A stretch of DNA of 64,000 bases from DASRFR01 sp035651455 (GCA_035651455.1 DASRFR010000047.1:124001-188000); one strand, 5' to 3'. Counted from the first letter of the stretch, positions 1 to 9,628 are shown. The notes: a model not told the origin generated them from the letters alone. Translations and numbers: made by a program.

Positions 1-169
1 CGGCACGGAAGAGTCCGTCACTCCATTCCCTAATCGAGCCACATAGAATTTCGTACCGCAGCCGCGGACAAGCAATCGGGAGCCAGCCGCTGGCGCGGCG
101 ATGGGCCATGTCTCTGTTCCGCACAGGCGATCGTTATGATACAAGTGTGAAAACCCAGCGGGAGGCCTC

Positions 170-2974
170 GTGCGACGTACCGTTTTTGCTCTTGTGTTTG
201 TGGTCTGCGCAATATGGCTATTGAATCTCGCTTTCAGCCAGGAACAGTCATCGAAACGCAGTCTACCCACCAGCAAGAACCTAAGCGGCACCATCCCGGG
301 GCGCGTCGGGAAGGTCAATAGTTTTCCCAGCACCATCGCGATGAGTCCCGATGGCCGGTACGCGGCATTTCTGAATGACGGGTACGGCACACAGGAAGCA
401 GACGGACGGCAATCGATTTCCGTGCTCGATCTGAATACCAACCAGATCGCCGAATTTCCTGACGACCGTTTCCGGGAAGACGCACACCAGAGTTACTTTC
501 TCGGACTCGCGTTCAGCGGAGACGGTGCTCACCTCTACGCATCAGTGGGCTCGATCACCGATCCCGGCGGCGAGCGTCCCGGCAATACGGGAAACGGAAT
601 CGCGGTCTATCAATTTGGGGGCGGAAAGATCAAACCGGAGCGATTCATCAAGATTCCTCCACAAAAGATCGCGGCAGGGAAGAAGGTGGCGTATGGATTA
701 CGGAAAACGCCGGCGGGGACGGCCATTTCATACCCGGCGGGACTGGCTGTCCTGAGCAACAACGGCAAAGAGCAACTGCTGGTCGCGAATAATTATTCCG
801 ACAACGTGATTGTCCTCGATGCAGCGAACGGCTCGATTACACAGACTTTCGATCTGAGCACGACACATCTGGTACCCTCGGCGTTTCCCTACAGGGTGAT
901 CGCAAGCCGTGATGGACGCCGCGCCTGGTGCAGCTTATGGAATGGGTCGCGCATGGCGGAACTGGATTTAACCGGCGGACGCATCGCCCGTTGGATTTCG
1001 CTGCTCGAGCCCAAAGATCCGCTCCTGCCTGGTTCACATCCAACCGCGATGGTGCTCAGCGGGGACGACAAGCTGCTTTTCGTCGCCCTCTCGAATGCGG
1101 ATGCAGTGGCTGAGATTTCAACCGCATCGGGACAGCCGCTGGCCTATCTGGATACCCGCCTGCCGGGGCAGTCCTTTCTGGGCAGTTACCCGGACGCGCT
1201 CGCGCTGAGTGCGGATGGACGCCAGCTTTTCGTGGCAGATGCCGCGCTCAACGCGGTAGGCGTATTCGATTTCGCCAGCAATGTGGACGCGCAATCGCAT
1301 GCCGGGCGGCTGCAAGGCTTGGGATTCATTCCCACTGAGTGGTATCCGTCAGCCATGACGCTGCACGATGGGGATTTACTGATTGCATCAGGAAAAGGGC
1401 AGGGAACCGGGCCTAACAATGGCAGCAACCGCATCACGGGAGGGCGCTATTATCGCGAGCATCCCTACATCGCTACCTTGCTGGGTGGCTCGGTAGCCCG
1501 CGTGAACGTGCACGATGCCGAGTCCAAGCTTGGCGCACTGACGCAGCAGGTGATCGAAAACAACCTGGTCCACGCTGAGGCGGGCAAGATCAATTTCGCC
1601 GGGGGCGGCAATCCCATTCGCCACGTGATTTACGTGATTAAAGAGAACCGCACGTTCGACCAGGTTCTCGGCGATCTTGGTTATGGCGACGGGGACCGCT
1701 CGCTGACGATGTATGGCGCCGAGATTACCCCGAACGAGCACCAACTGGCGCTGCAGTTCGGCGTGCTCGACAATTTTTACGACAGTGGCGAGGTTTCGGG
1801 GGATGGCCATCAGTGGTCAACCGCCGCGATCACGAGCGAGTACAACGAAAATACGTGGCAAATCGCCTATCGAGGAAAAGAGCGCACCTACGATTTCCAG
1901 GGCACCGTGGCTGATGAGTTCCCCCTGGACTACAACCAGCCTGACGTGGACGATCCGGCTACAGGCTTTCTCTGGGACAATGTGGCTCGCCACGGCATCA
2001 GCTATCGCGACTATGGCGAGTTTGTAAATGCGGTGTGGTGCAAAGAGGACAAGGCGGCCTCGCCGAAACAAGGGACCCCGTCTCCTCTGGCCACCCATTG
2101 CGATCATAGTTTCATTCGCAAAGGCGAGCCGCTGCCCGGGAACGTAGGTCAGCCGCACGGATCTCGAAGCCCGTATCCATGGGCGATTCCCCTGATGCAC
2201 CACATGAAGCCGACTAAAGCGGCCCTGCGCGACCATTTCGACCCGAACTATCCCGACTTTGAAGTCGATTATCCCGACCAGCTCCGTGCTGATGAATTCC
2301 TTAATGAGTTCCAAGGATTCGTTAACGCGCGCCAGCAGGGTAGTGGTAACGAGCTACCGGGATTCGTCCTGCTCTACTTGCCAGACGACCACACGGGTGG
2401 CACTCGTCCGGGCAAGCCGAGACCAGAAGCGTCTGTCGCTGACAACGATCTTGCGTTGGGGAGAGTGGTGGACGCGGTGTCACACAGTGCGTACTGGGAT
2501 GACACGGCCATTTTCGTGGTCGAAGATGACGCGCAGAACGGCTTTGACCACGTGGACGCGCATCGATCGACAGCCTTCGTCATCAGCAAGTACTCGCCGG
2601 GATCGTCTGGGCAGCCGTTCGTCGATTATCGGTTCTACACGACCGTGAGCGTGGTGCACACCATCGAGCAGCTACTCGGCCTGCCCCCGATGAATCATAA
2701 TGACGCTTACGCTCCAGTTTTCGCGCCCATGTTCTCGGGCTCGGGGAACCAGCCAGCGTTCAACGCGAACTTTCGCAATCGCGACAACGGCATGATCTAC
2801 CGGGTTAATCCCGAGAGAGGTGAAGGCGCGCGCGAGTCAACGAAAATGAATTTCTCGCGTCCAGACCGGGTGAATGCTTCTTTACTGAATGCGGTTCTGT
2901 GGCGGGAAAGGATGGGCAATGCGCCCGTTCCCAAGCCGCGACACCAAGTCATTCCGGTTTCGTCGCAGGATTGA
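170..2974 (+). CDS. Secreted beta-propeller / phosphoesterase fusion protein
   Basis: Starts at GTG 170, with a GGAGG ribosome site at 161-165. The 934-residue product has a signal peptide (hydrophobic residues about 6-23, ending near FSQEQ). Residues about 35-430 hold repeated YVTN-type blades (SPDGRYAAF, SADGRQLFVADA). From about residue 484 a phosphoesterase/phospholipase C-type domain follows (VIYVIKENRTFDQVLGD, then SGDGHQWS and VEDDAQNGFDHVDAHR, likely metal ligands). It should act outside the cytoplasm as a phosphoric ester hydrolase; the substrate is not evident. The neighbour is convergent, so it stands alone. The fold call is firm, the activity is family-level inference. Confidence 0.85.
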   Translation: MRRTVFALVFVVCAIWLLNLAFSQEQSSKRSLPTSKNLSGTIPGRVGKVNSFPSTIAMSPDGRYAAFLNDGYGTQEADGRQSISVLDLNTNQIAEFPDDRFREDAHQSYFLGLAFSGDGAHLYASVGSITDPGGERPGNTGNGIAVYQFGGGKIKPERFIKIPPQKIAAGKKVAYGLRKTPAGTAISYPAGLAVLSNNGKEQLLVANNYSDNVIVLDAANGSITQTFDLSTTHLVPSAFPYRVIASRDGRRAWCSLWNGSRMAELDLTGGRIARWISLLEPKDPLLPGSHPTAMVLSGDDKLLFVALSNADAVAEISTASGQPLAYLDTRLPGQSFLGSYPDALALSADGRQLFVADAALNAVGVFDFASNVDAQSHAGRLQGLGFIPTEWYPSAMTLHDGDLLIASGKGQGTGPNNGSNRITGGRYYREHPYIATLLGGSVARVNVHDAESKLGALTQQVIENNLVHAEAGKINFAGGGNPIRHVIYVIKENRTFDQVLGDLGYGDGDRSLTMYGAEITPNEHQLALQFGVLDNFYDSGEVSGDGHQWSTAAITSEYNENTWQIAYRGKERTYDFQGTVADEFPLDYNQPDVDDPATGFLWDNVARHGISYRDYGEFVNAVWCKEDKAASPKQGTPSPLATHCDHSFIRKGEPLPGNVGQPHGSRSPYPWAIPLMHHMKPTKAALRDHFDPNYPDFEVDYPDQLRADEFLNEFQGFVNARQQGSGNELPGFVLLYLPDDHTGGTRPGKPRPEASVADNDLALGRVVDAVSHSAYWDDTAIFVVEDDAQNGFDHVDAHRSTAFVISKYSPGSSGQPFVDYRFYTTVSVVHTIEQLLGLPPMNHNDAYAPVFAPMFSGSGNQPAFNANFRNRDNGMIYRVNPERGEGARESTKMNFSRPDRVNASLLNAVLWRERMGNAPVPKPRHQVIPVSSQD

Positions 2975-2986
2975 AGCCGAGTCTTG

Positions 2987-3772
2987 TCAGTCGTATTTTT
3001 CGGCCAGAATCGACTTGCGATCCCAGCCCAGGCCCTTGAGCAACTCGCGGTTGGCTTTAACCATCTTTTCGAGGCCGCATATGTAGGCCCGCATGCCGGG
3101 ATGACTGCCCACGACACCAGGGACATGCTGTTGAACATAGCCTCGTAGACCGTTCCAAGCCTCACCTGGCCGGCTCAAGCTTGAGAGGTAGCGGAAGTTC
3201 GGGTGTTCTCCCGCCATGCGCTTGAACTCCGCGTCGTAGTAGATATCCTTCTCCGTGCGATTGCCGTACACCAGCCAGACCTGATGGCCTTCGTGCCGCG
3301 CCGATGGCTGCGTCTTCCCTGGGAGGGCCGCCTTCTCCCCCTCGGGCGGAATGTCGCGCGATAAGTCGGTTGGAAATAGCCAGTGCAACATTGAACGGAA
3401 AGGCGCAATCCCAGTACCGGTGGCGATGAAGATGGTGTCGCGCATCGGGGGGCGCAGGATGAAATCGCCGAACGGCCCCTGGATGCGGATCTGCTGCCCC
3501 ATTTTCATGTCGCAAAGATAGTTCGACATGAATCCGTCCTGCACACGGTTCAGGCAGAGGGCAAAGGTGTTGTCTTCCCGGGGCGGGGAAGCGATGGAGT
3601 AGGCTCGCGTGATCTCTTCGCCATCCGGCTTCTGTGTCTTAAACGACAGCCACTGGCCGGGAACGAAGCCGAACCGGGGCACATCGGGGATCTCGAATTC
3701 CAGGTGCTTAGTGAGTTCGGACAAATCGGTGGCGCCCACCAGTCGTGCGGTGAAGGTTTGCAGTTGTGCCAT
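2987..3772 (-). CDS. Ferredoxin--NADP(+) reductase-like flavoprotein
   Basis: A 261-residue cytosolic oxidoreductase of the FNR fold. Residues 56-64 (RAYSIASPP) form the FAD-binding motif, residues about 115-128 (FIATGTGIAPFRSM) the pyridine-nucleotide site, and the C-terminus has an Icl/GLEKM stretch typical of the family. It would pass electrons between NAD(P)H and ferredoxin or flavodoxin. No CxxC-type ferredoxin domain is fused. It is convergent with the upstream phosphoesterase (12-bp gap) and separated from glmS by 127 bp. Length is normal. The true electron partner cannot be told from sequence. Confidence 0.85.
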   Translation of the reverse strand: MAQLQTFTARLVGATDLSELTKHLEFEIPDVPRFGFVPGQWLSFKTQKPDGEEITRAYSIASPPREDNTFALCLNRVQDGFMSNYLCDMKMGQQIRIQGPFGDFILRPPMRDTIFIATGTGIAPFRSMLHWLFPTDLSRDIPPEGEKAALPGKTQPSARHEGHQVWLVYGNRTEKDIYYDAEFKRMAGEHPNFRYLSSLSRPGEAWNGLRGYVQQHVPGVVGSHPGMRAYICGLEKMVKANRELLKGLGWDRKSILAEKYD

Positions 3773-3899
3773 TACTTATGTAGATGAGAAATCGGCGCGA
3801 AGGGAAGCGGCATCGCACAGCAGAAACAGACTGGAAAAGATCGGCCGAACAGGGCCGCGAGACTGTACGGCAGGATTCCTGACGGAAGAGAATGCTGGA

Positions 3900-5774
3900 C
3901 TACTCCACGGTCACTGACTTCGCCAGGTTGCGTGGTTGGTCCACATCACACCCACGGCGTACGGCGATGTGATACGCCAGCAACTGCAGCGGAACAATTT
4001 CCAGGATGGGCAGCAGTTCCTCGGGAGCAGGCGGAATGTAGATGACGTGGTCGGCGCCGTCCTTGATTTGCTCGTCGCCTTCGCTGGCCAGAGCGATTAC
4101 CGTCCCGGAGCGCGCTTTGACTTCTTTCAGGTTCGACAACGTCTTTTCGTATTTGACGACCGACCCGGGCTGGTTGGGATCGCACGTAGCAATGATGACC
4201 ACCGGGAGATTCTCGTCAATGAGGGCATTGGGGCCATGCTTCATCTCGCCGGCGGGATAGCCCTCCGCGTGAATGTAGGAGACTTCCTTGAGCTTCAGAG
4301 CGCCTTCTAGGGCGATGGGATAGTGAATGCCGCGGCCCAGGAATAGGAAGTCATGCGCGCGCACGTATTGCTTGGCTAAATCTTCGCATTCTTCCTCGCG
4401 GGTAAGAAGATGCTCAAGCTTGCCGGGAATTCGCGTCAGCTCCTGCACAGCCTGCTTTGCCTGTTCCGGCGTCATGGCGCCGCGAGTCTGCGCAAGGTAG
4501 AGGGCGAAAAGATACAGGGCAGTGAGTTGGGAGGTGAATGCCTTAGTGGAAGCGACTCCGATCTCCGGGCCAGCGTGCGTATAGATGGTTCCAGCGGCCT
4601 CGCGGGTGATCATCGATCCCACCACGTTGCAGATGGCGAGGGTCTTGGATTTCTTAGCCTTGGCTTCGCGCTGAGCGGCAATGGTGTCGGCGGTTTCCCC
4701 GGATTGCGAGATCAGGATCGTGAGCGTGTCGGGAGTAATGATGGGATCGCGGTAACGCCATTCGCTGGCATAGTCAACCTCCACCGGGACGCGCGCCAGG
4801 CTTTCAATCATGAACTTTCCGGCCTGTCCGGCGTGCCAACTGGTGCCACAAGCCGCGATATTCACTTTCTTGAGATCGCGGAACTCGCTCTCGGTGATTT
4901 CCATCTCGTCGAGGAAAACATGGCCAGTATCCTGGGAAACCCGCCCGAGCGTGGTATCGCGCACCGCCCGCGGCTGCTCGTAGATTTCCTTCAGCATGAA
5001 GTGCTTGAAGCCGCCCTTTTCCGCCATGATCGGGTCCCAGGTCACATGCTGGACCTGGCGCATGATGGGCTGTCCCTGGAAGTCCGTGAGTTGCACGCCA
5101 TCCGGCGTAATTACCGCGAGGTCGCCATCGGCGAGGAAGAACAGATCACGGGTGTGATACAGGATTGCGGGCACGTCGGAAGCAACGAAGTATTCGTCTT
5201 TACCTAGACCAATGACCGCGGGCGGGCCGTTGCGCGCCGCGACGATCTTGTTGGGCTCTTCGGTCGCGATCACGGCGATGGCGAATACCCCGGTCAATTC
5301 GCGAACGGTTTTGCGGACTGCCTCTTCGAGAACGGGGCGATGTCCGTTGCCGGTTTTCAACAGGTACTTCTCCACCAGGTGCGCGATCACTTCCGTGTCG
5401 GTCTCGGTCGTGAACTTGTGGCCTTCCTCGATGAGCTTCTTCTTCAGGGCAAGGTAGTTTTCAATAATGCCGTTATGAACGACGACAATTTTCCCGGTGC
5501 AGTCGCGATGAGGGTGAGCATTCTCTTCGGTAGGGCGTCCATGCGTGGCCCAGCGCGTGTGGCCGATGCCGTAGGTCCCATCGAGGGGTTTGAGGCGGAT
5601 GGACTCTTCAAGATTGCGCAGCTTGCCCTCGGCGCGGCGAATCTGCAGGCCCTCGCCATTGCCCGCTACGGCGATTCCGGCTGAGTCGTAGCCGCGATAC
5701 TCCAGGCGGCGCAGGCCATCGATGATGACCGGGACCACCCGCTTCTTACCCACGTAGCCAACAATGCCGCACAT
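3900..5774 (-). CDS. glmS: Glutamine--fructose-6-phosphate aminotransferase (isomerizing)
   Basis: A 624-residue enzyme making glucosamine-6-phosphate from fructose-6-phosphate and glutamine, the first step of UDP-GlcNAc synthesis for peptidoglycan. The N-terminal class II amidotransferase begins MCGIVGYVG, so Cys2 is the nucleophile. Two SIS sugar-isomerase domains follow (NIAACGTSWHAG, ISQSGETADT, LGRG). The C-terminus DQPRNLAKSVTVE is the usual GlmS tail. An AAGGAG site lies 7 nt upstream of the ATG. The 95 bp between it and purS shows no feature I recognise as a glmS ribozyme. Confidence 0.97.
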   Translation of the reverse strand: MCGIVGYVGKKRVVPVIIDGLRRLEYRGYDSAGIAVAGNGEGLQIRRAEGKLRNLEESIRLKPLDGTYGIGHTRWATHGRPTEENAHPHRDCTGKIVVVHNGIIENYLALKKKLIEEGHKFTTETDTEVIAHLVEKYLLKTGNGHRPVLEEAVRKTVRELTGVFAIAVIATEEPNKIVAARNGPPAVIGLGKDEYFVASDVPAILYHTRDLFFLADGDLAVITPDGVQLTDFQGQPIMRQVQHVTWDPIMAEKGGFKHFMLKEIYEQPRAVRDTTLGRVSQDTGHVFLDEMEITESEFRDLKKVNIAACGTSWHAGQAGKFMIESLARVPVEVDYASEWRYRDPIITPDTLTILISQSGETADTIAAQREAKAKKSKTLAICNVVGSMITREAAGTIYTHAGPEIGVASTKAFTSQLTALYLFALYLAQTRGAMTPEQAKQAVQELTRIPGKLEHLLTREEECEDLAKQYVRAHDFLFLGRGIHYPIALEGALKLKEVSYIHAEGYPAGEMKHGPNALIDENLPVVIIATCDPNQPGSVVKYEKTLSNLKEVKARSGTVIALASEGDEQIKDGADHVIYIPPAPEELLPILEIVPLQLLAYHIAVRRGCDVDQPRNLAKSVTVE

Positions 5775-5869
5775 GGCAGAACTCCTTACCTTCGGAAGGG
5801 GGCCGAAGCGTCGACGTGATATGGATGCCGATCAGGGGAGAGCTGGATGGTTTTGGCCATCACTCGTGA

Positions 5870-6115
5870 TCAATCCTCAAGCGAGAAGCGGTATTCCTCG
5901 ATCACCGGATTGGTAAGGACTTCGCGGGCGATCTTCGCCACCTCAGCCTCGGCCTCCGCATGGGTCAAGCCACCGTCCAGGGTGATCTCGAAAAACTTCC
6001 CCTGCCGCACCGCGTCCAGGCCTTTGTAACCCATTTTTTTCAGTGCACCCTGGATCGTCTTGCCCTGGGGATCCAGAACACTCTTCTTGAGAGATACGTA
6101 CACGTATGCTTTCAT
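5870..6115 (-). CDS. purS: Phosphoribosylformylglycinamidine synthase subunit PurS
   Basis: An 81-residue protein matching the PurS family: N-terminal YVYVSLKKSVLDPQGKTI, a central GYKGLDAVRQGKFFEI, and the C-terminal NPVIEEYRF end. PurS bridges PurL and PurQ in the FGAM synthase complex of purine synthesis. purL and purQ are not next to it here, which is unusual since purS commonly sits with purQ; they must be elsewhere in the genome. Full length for the family. Confidence 0.93.
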   Translation of the reverse strand: MKAYVYVSLKKSVLDPQGKTIQGALKKMGYKGLDAVRQGKFFEITLDGGLTHAEAEAEVAKIAREVLTNPVIEEYRFSLED

Positions 6116-6257
6116 GGGGAAACTTCATTATACGTCACGTTAATTCCACGCCATAGCTAACAAAGAGTAGTCGCATTTGAAATGTCTATAGGGGAGATAA
6201 GCTGGCGCGGGGCGGTCTCAATGCCGCGATTCCCGGGCTTTTTTGGATCGTCCAACT

Positions 6258-6503
6258 TCAGTCGGCTAGCTCGGCAATTTGCGCGTCGAGCGCGGCAAGC
6301 GACTGGCGGAGCATCTGCAAATGACGACCGTTGGCAGCGGCCTCCAGTTGTTGCAGCACATGCGTGCGTGAAAGTTGAAGTTGTTGCCGTTTACGTTGCT
6401 TGGCTGCTTGTTCGGGCGTCAGGCGGGGATTGGCTTTGGCCGGGATTTCAGCCGCCGCTTCCAATTGCGCTTCAACGGCTTTGCTCTCCCAACCGCGGGC
6501 CAT
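6258..6503 (-). CDS. Conserved hypothetical protein, helical, 81 aa
   Basis: An 81-residue hydrophilic protein starting MARGWESKAVEAQ. It is predicted almost entirely alpha-helical, with Gln/Arg/Ala-rich heptad-like stretches (KQRKRQQLQLSRTHVLQQL, MLRQSLAALDAQIAEL) that could form a coiled coil. There is no signal peptide, membrane segment or Cys motif. It lies 47 bp after the ATP-grasp gene on the same strand and may be co-transcribed with it. I recognise no function. The composition and clean start argue for a real gene. Confidence 0.65.
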   Translation of the reverse strand: MARGWESKAVEAQLEAAAEIPAKANPRLTPEQAAKQRKRQQLQLSRTHVLQQLEAAANGRHLQMLRQSLAALDAQIAELAD

Positions 6504-6550
6504 AACAAAATTATAGAGCGAATCCGCCGACCGGGAGTTGCCAGCAAGCG

Positions 6551-7549
6551 CTATTTTGCCGCGACTCTTTTTCGGGCTGATGGCTTCGACGGCTTGATTT
6601 CAGGCGCCGTCTCACCCGCGAGGAACGACGCCCAGCGCAGCTCCCGGGTAGAACTTTCATCGCTCAAGGCTTTCTTGACCGCCAATTCGGCCACCGCGTT
6701 CACGATCCACTCGAAGTTGGCCTGGCCCACGGAGTTGACGTCAGCATCCGGAGCGGGGTTCATGAAGTCAATGGCGTAGGGAATGCCGTTCTCGACCGCA
6801 AATTCCACGGTGTTCAGGTCGTATCCCAGCGCGCGGCAAAGGGTCTGGGCATCCCGGTTGACGCGCTCGTAAAGCTTCGGATCGGTAGGCGGCGGATTTT
6901 TGACATAACGTTCATGGAAGGGCAGGCGAGGATCATAGTGCATGATGTGCACCTGGTCCTGGCCTACGACGTAACAGCGGAAATATTCCTTAAATTCCAC
7001 TCCCCGTTGCAGGGTCATACACAAATCGCCGGTTTGATTGTAATGGTGAAAGAACTCTTCCGGGGAGTGCACCTTGTAAACGTTCTTCCATCCGCCTCCC
7101 GCGTAAGGTTTCAAAAACGCAGGGAAGCCCACGTAATCGAAAATGTCCTCCCAGTTCAGGGGATACTGCAAGTTGCGCATCGACTGCGATGTGGTGCCCG
7201 CCGGGTGGGTATTGTGGGGAAGAATCACGGTGGGTGGGATCGCCACACCTAACATTGTGGCCAACGAATAGTTGAAGAATTTGTCGTCGGCTGTCCACCA
7301 GAACGGATTGTTGATGACGACGGTGCCGGTAAGGGCGGCATTCTTCAAATACGCGCGATAAAAAGGAATGTCGTGAGAAATGCGGTCTACGATCACGCGG
7401 TAACCGCTGGGCTCGGCCATTTTGATGCCGCCGAGGTTTACGAATTCCGCCCGGACATCGTCCACTTTCATGCCATTAATTTTGTCGACCAGGGCGGGTG
7501 GAAAGGTATTTTCCATGCCGAAAATGATGCCGATTTTTCTGGTGCTCAC
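6551..7549 (-). CDS. ATP-grasp domain carboxylate ligase-like protein
   Basis: A 332-residue protein starting at GTG 7549 (GGAG 7 nt upstream). An N-terminal pre-ATP-grasp domain (RKIGIIFGMENTFPPALV) is followed by an ATP-grasp core: FPAFLKPYAGGGWKNVYKV supplies the ATP-binding lysine and glycine loop, and VEFAVENGIPYAIDFMNPAPDAD the acidic metal-binding residues. Such enzymes join a carboxylate to an amine or thiol through an acyl-phosphate. It lies 38 bp downstream of a putative esterase on the same strand, suggesting a joint pathway. The substrate is unknown. A basic tail (KPSARKRVAAK) ends the protein. Confidence 0.8.
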   Translation of the reverse strand: MSTRKIGIIFGMENTFPPALVDKINGMKVDDVRAEFVNLGGIKMAEPSGYRVIVDRISHDIPFYRAYLKNAALTGTVVINNPFWWTADDKFFNYSLATMLGVAIPPTVILPHNTHPAGTTSQSMRNLQYPLNWEDIFDYVGFPAFLKPYAGGGWKNVYKVHSPEEFFHHYNQTGDLCMTLQRGVEFKEYFRCYVVGQDQVHIMHYDPRLPFHERYVKNPPPTDPKLYERVNRDAQTLCRALGYDLNTVEFAVENGIPYAIDFMNPAPDADVNSVGQANFEWIVNAVAELAVKKALSDESSTRELRWASFLAGETAPEIKPSKPSARKRVAAK

Positions 7550-7587
7550 AGGAGGACTCCGAAGCGGCTGAATTCAGGTGCTGACAA

Positions 7588-8301
7588 TCAGGTGAAATAT
7601 TTTACAGCCATTCTTTGCCACAAGGGCCAGTCATGCTCGGCGTGATCGCCCCAGATGTCAAGCCAATGGGGGATTCCCTTGGTGTCGAGGATACGGCCGA
7701 GTTGCACATTGTGATGCAAACAGATGTCCCATTCTCCCGCACCCAGGACCAGCTTGATCTGCCGATAGCGGCTCAGGTACCAGTCGTCGCTCATATTCGG
7801 CAGGTAGTCGGGGGGGCAATTGAAATAACAGTCATTGTCGTAGTAGCCGTCGAGAAAACGGTGGATGTCGAAAGCTCCGCTCATGCTGACGCAATGGGAA
7901 ACGATGTCGGGGTGCTTGAGTGTGAAATTCACGGCGTGGTACCCGCCGAAACTGCAGCCCGTCACCGCTACCTGGGACGAGGGATTTTTTGAGCGCACGA
8001 AGGGGAGCAATTCTTGGAGCAGGTAACGTTCATACTGCAGGTGTCGAAGCACGCGCTCGCGAGGATGCGCGTACTGGTTGTACCAGCTTTCCAGGTCCAC
8101 GGCGTCGGGACAGAACACCTGGAGTTCGCCGCGATCGATTTTCGGCGCCAGCGCTGCAACCATGCCCCGGTCTTCGTATTCGAAGAAACGTCCCATGGAA
8201 GTCGGAAAGACGATCATGGATATGCCGGCATGTCCGAAAATGAGCAACTCCATGTCGCGACGCAGTTGCTCGCTATGGCCCTTGTGGTATTCGCGGTTCA
8301 T
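7588..8301 (-). CDS. Putative esterase, alpha/beta hydrolase (esterase D-like)
   Basis: I place the start at ATG 8301 (MNREYHKGHS, 237 residues); the frame is open to 8367, but that would reach toward the divergent gene. The fold shows the nucleophile elbow GCSFGGYHA (Ser in GxSxGG), a central acidic stretch, and a late WGDHAEHDWPLW with the catalytic His candidate. It resembles the putative-esterase family (PF00756-like) in the cytoplasm, with no signal peptide. It is followed by an ATP-grasp gene and is divergent from an ornithine-cyclodeaminase-family gene with a 91-bp shared promoter region. Substrate unknown. Confidence 0.82.
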   Translation of the reverse strand: MNREYHKGHSEQLRRDMELLIFGHAGISMIVFPTSMGRFFEYEDRGMVAALAPKIDRGELQVFCPDAVDLESWYNQYAHPRERVLRHLQYERYLLQELLPFVRSKNPSSQVAVTGCSFGGYHAVNFTLKHPDIVSHCVSMSGAFDIHRFLDGYYDNDCYFNCPPDYLPNMSDDWYLSRYRQIKLVLGAGEWDICLHHNVQLGRILDTKGIPHWLDIWGDHAEHDWPLWQRMAVKYFT

Positions 8302-8392
8302 CGGAGCCGAGTATCTTACCTGAGCCGAGTGGTTGCCGCGAACATCAAATTCACACGAGCGTCGCAAAAGAATCAGTTATGCTGTTTTGCCG

Positions 8393-9349
8393 ATGAAGAG
8401 CCTGCAAGAATCCGACGTCAAGCGCCTGCTCAATTGCGAGCAGGTGGTCGAAGCAATCGAAAACGCGTTCAGGGAGCGCTATACCGAGACGGTGATGCCG
8501 GTGCGCACCCATATCAATGTCGAGGGCGGCATATTCCTCATCATGCCCTGCTATGACCGCGAGGCGCGGGGGCTGGGCATGAAGCTCATCATGGTGAGCG
8601 ACCGGCCGGCGGTTCCGGAGGAAAAGATCCATGCCAATTACCTGTTGCTCGATCCGGCAAACGGGCATCCGCGACTGCTGATCGCGGCAAATTATCTGAC
8701 GGACATCCGGACTGCCGCGGTTTCCGCAGTGGCCACGAGGCACCTGGCCCGGCAGGACGCACGGGTGCTGGGAATCTTTGGGACGGGGCGCCAGGCTCGT
8801 TCGCATCTGCAGGTAGTTCGCAAGGTGCGCAAGTTCGAGAGCATTCTGGTGTCGGGCGTTGATCCTGCGCAGACGCGGGATTTCGCCCAGGAGATGGCGC
8901 AGGAGTTCGGCGCGAAAGTAGAATCCGTTTACCCCCGGGCCTGCGCCGCGGAGTCTGACGTGCTCTGCACCTGCACTACTTCGAGCACGCCTTTATTCGA
9001 CGGCAACGTGATTCGCAGTGGAACTCATATCAACGCCATCGGGTCGTTCCAGCCCCACACCCGGGAGATCGACGATGTCACGGTCCGGCGCGCCCGGCTG
9101 GTCGTGGATACCTACGAAGGCGCGCTCGCCGAAGCCGGCGATCTCCTGATCCCCATGAACAAGGGATTGATCTCGCGCAGTCACATTGTTGCCGACCTTC
9201 ACGAAATGCTTACGGGAAAAAAGCGCGTTCGCCTCAGCGATCACGACATAACGCTCTTCAAAAGCGTGGGAAATGCCTTGGAGGATCTTGCGGCAGCAGA
9301 ACTGCTCCAGGAGGATCAATTGCGCTTGAGCGCACCCGAGCCCTGTTGA
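8393..9349 (+). CDS. Ornithine cyclodeaminase / mu-crystallin family protein
   Basis: A 318-residue protein from ATG 8393 (MKSLQESDVKRLLN). The NAD(P)-binding motif LGIFGTGRQARSHL, the upstream TDIRTAAVSAVATRHLAR and the later INAIGSFQPHTREID are hallmarks of the family, which includes ornithine cyclodeaminase, alanine dehydrogenase and ketimine reductases. It should handle an amino acid or cyclic imine with NAD(P). The family is functionally mixed, so ornithine-to-proline conversion is not assured. It is divergent from the esterase/ATP-grasp pair, which may be linked functionally. Confidence 0.85.
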   Translation: MKSLQESDVKRLLNCEQVVEAIENAFRERYTETVMPVRTHINVEGGIFLIMPCYDREARGLGMKLIMVSDRPAVPEEKIHANYLLLDPANGHPRLLIAANYLTDIRTAAVSAVATRHLARQDARVLGIFGTGRQARSHLQVVRKVRKFESILVSGVDPAQTRDFAQEMAQEFGAKVESVYPRACAAESDVLCTCTTSSTPLFDGNVIRSGTHINAIGSFQPHTREIDDVTVRRARLVVDTYEGALAEAGDLLIPMNKGLISRSHIVADLHEMLTGKKRVRLSDHDITLFKSVGNALEDLAAAELLQEDQLRLSAPEPC

Positions 9350-9358
9350 GGGGGTAAG

Positions 9359-9628
9359 TTAGTCGATTACGTCGGCGTCCAGCACGCGGTCCTGCTCCAG
9401 GTAATGCGTGACGGCGTACTGGGCAAGTAAAGGAGTTGCCACCTTGATTTCAGCCCCAATCCACTCGCCCTTGATATGCCGTAAGTTCGGCGGGTGGGTG
9501 CAGGGACCACTCGAGCCGAAAGCCGGTCCGAACTGCGCGCTCTGGATCTCGTCGTACTGATTGAGGCTGCGAAAAGCTTCGTCGCCCACGGTGCCGGAAA
9601 CGTCAATCTTCAAACGTATGGTGGACAT
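9359..9628 (-). CDS. Small hypothetical protein at the end of the respiratory block
   Basis: An 89-residue acidic protein (MSTIRLKIDVSG...). It begins 9 bp after the DUF420 gene on the same strand, so it is probably the last gene of the respiratory operon. There is no signal peptide or membrane segment and only one Cys, in the stretch GPCTHPPNLRHIKGEWIGAEI. I recognise no family. The tight spacing supports it being real, but the ribosome site is weak. Confidence 0.5.
   Translation of the reverse strand: MSTIRLKIDVSGTVGDEAFRSLNQYDEIQSAQFGPAFGSSGPCTHPPNLRHIKGEWIGAEIKVATPLLAQYAVTHYLEQDRVLDADVID

Noticed and set aside
1..169. Partial gene upstream of the first CDS
   Set aside because: The only open frame is a minus-strand 60-codon ORF overlapping the first gene; no similarity to anything I recognise.
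1388..2314. Long minus-strand open frames under the first gene (140 and 165 aa)
   Set aside because: They lie opposite the strongly supported phosphoesterase, lack ribosome sites and have no recognisable domain; GC-rich codon bias explains antisense openness.
5775..5869. glmS ribozyme or other riboswitch upstream of glmS
   Set aside because: The 95-bp gap is too short and shows none of the core motifs I would expect.
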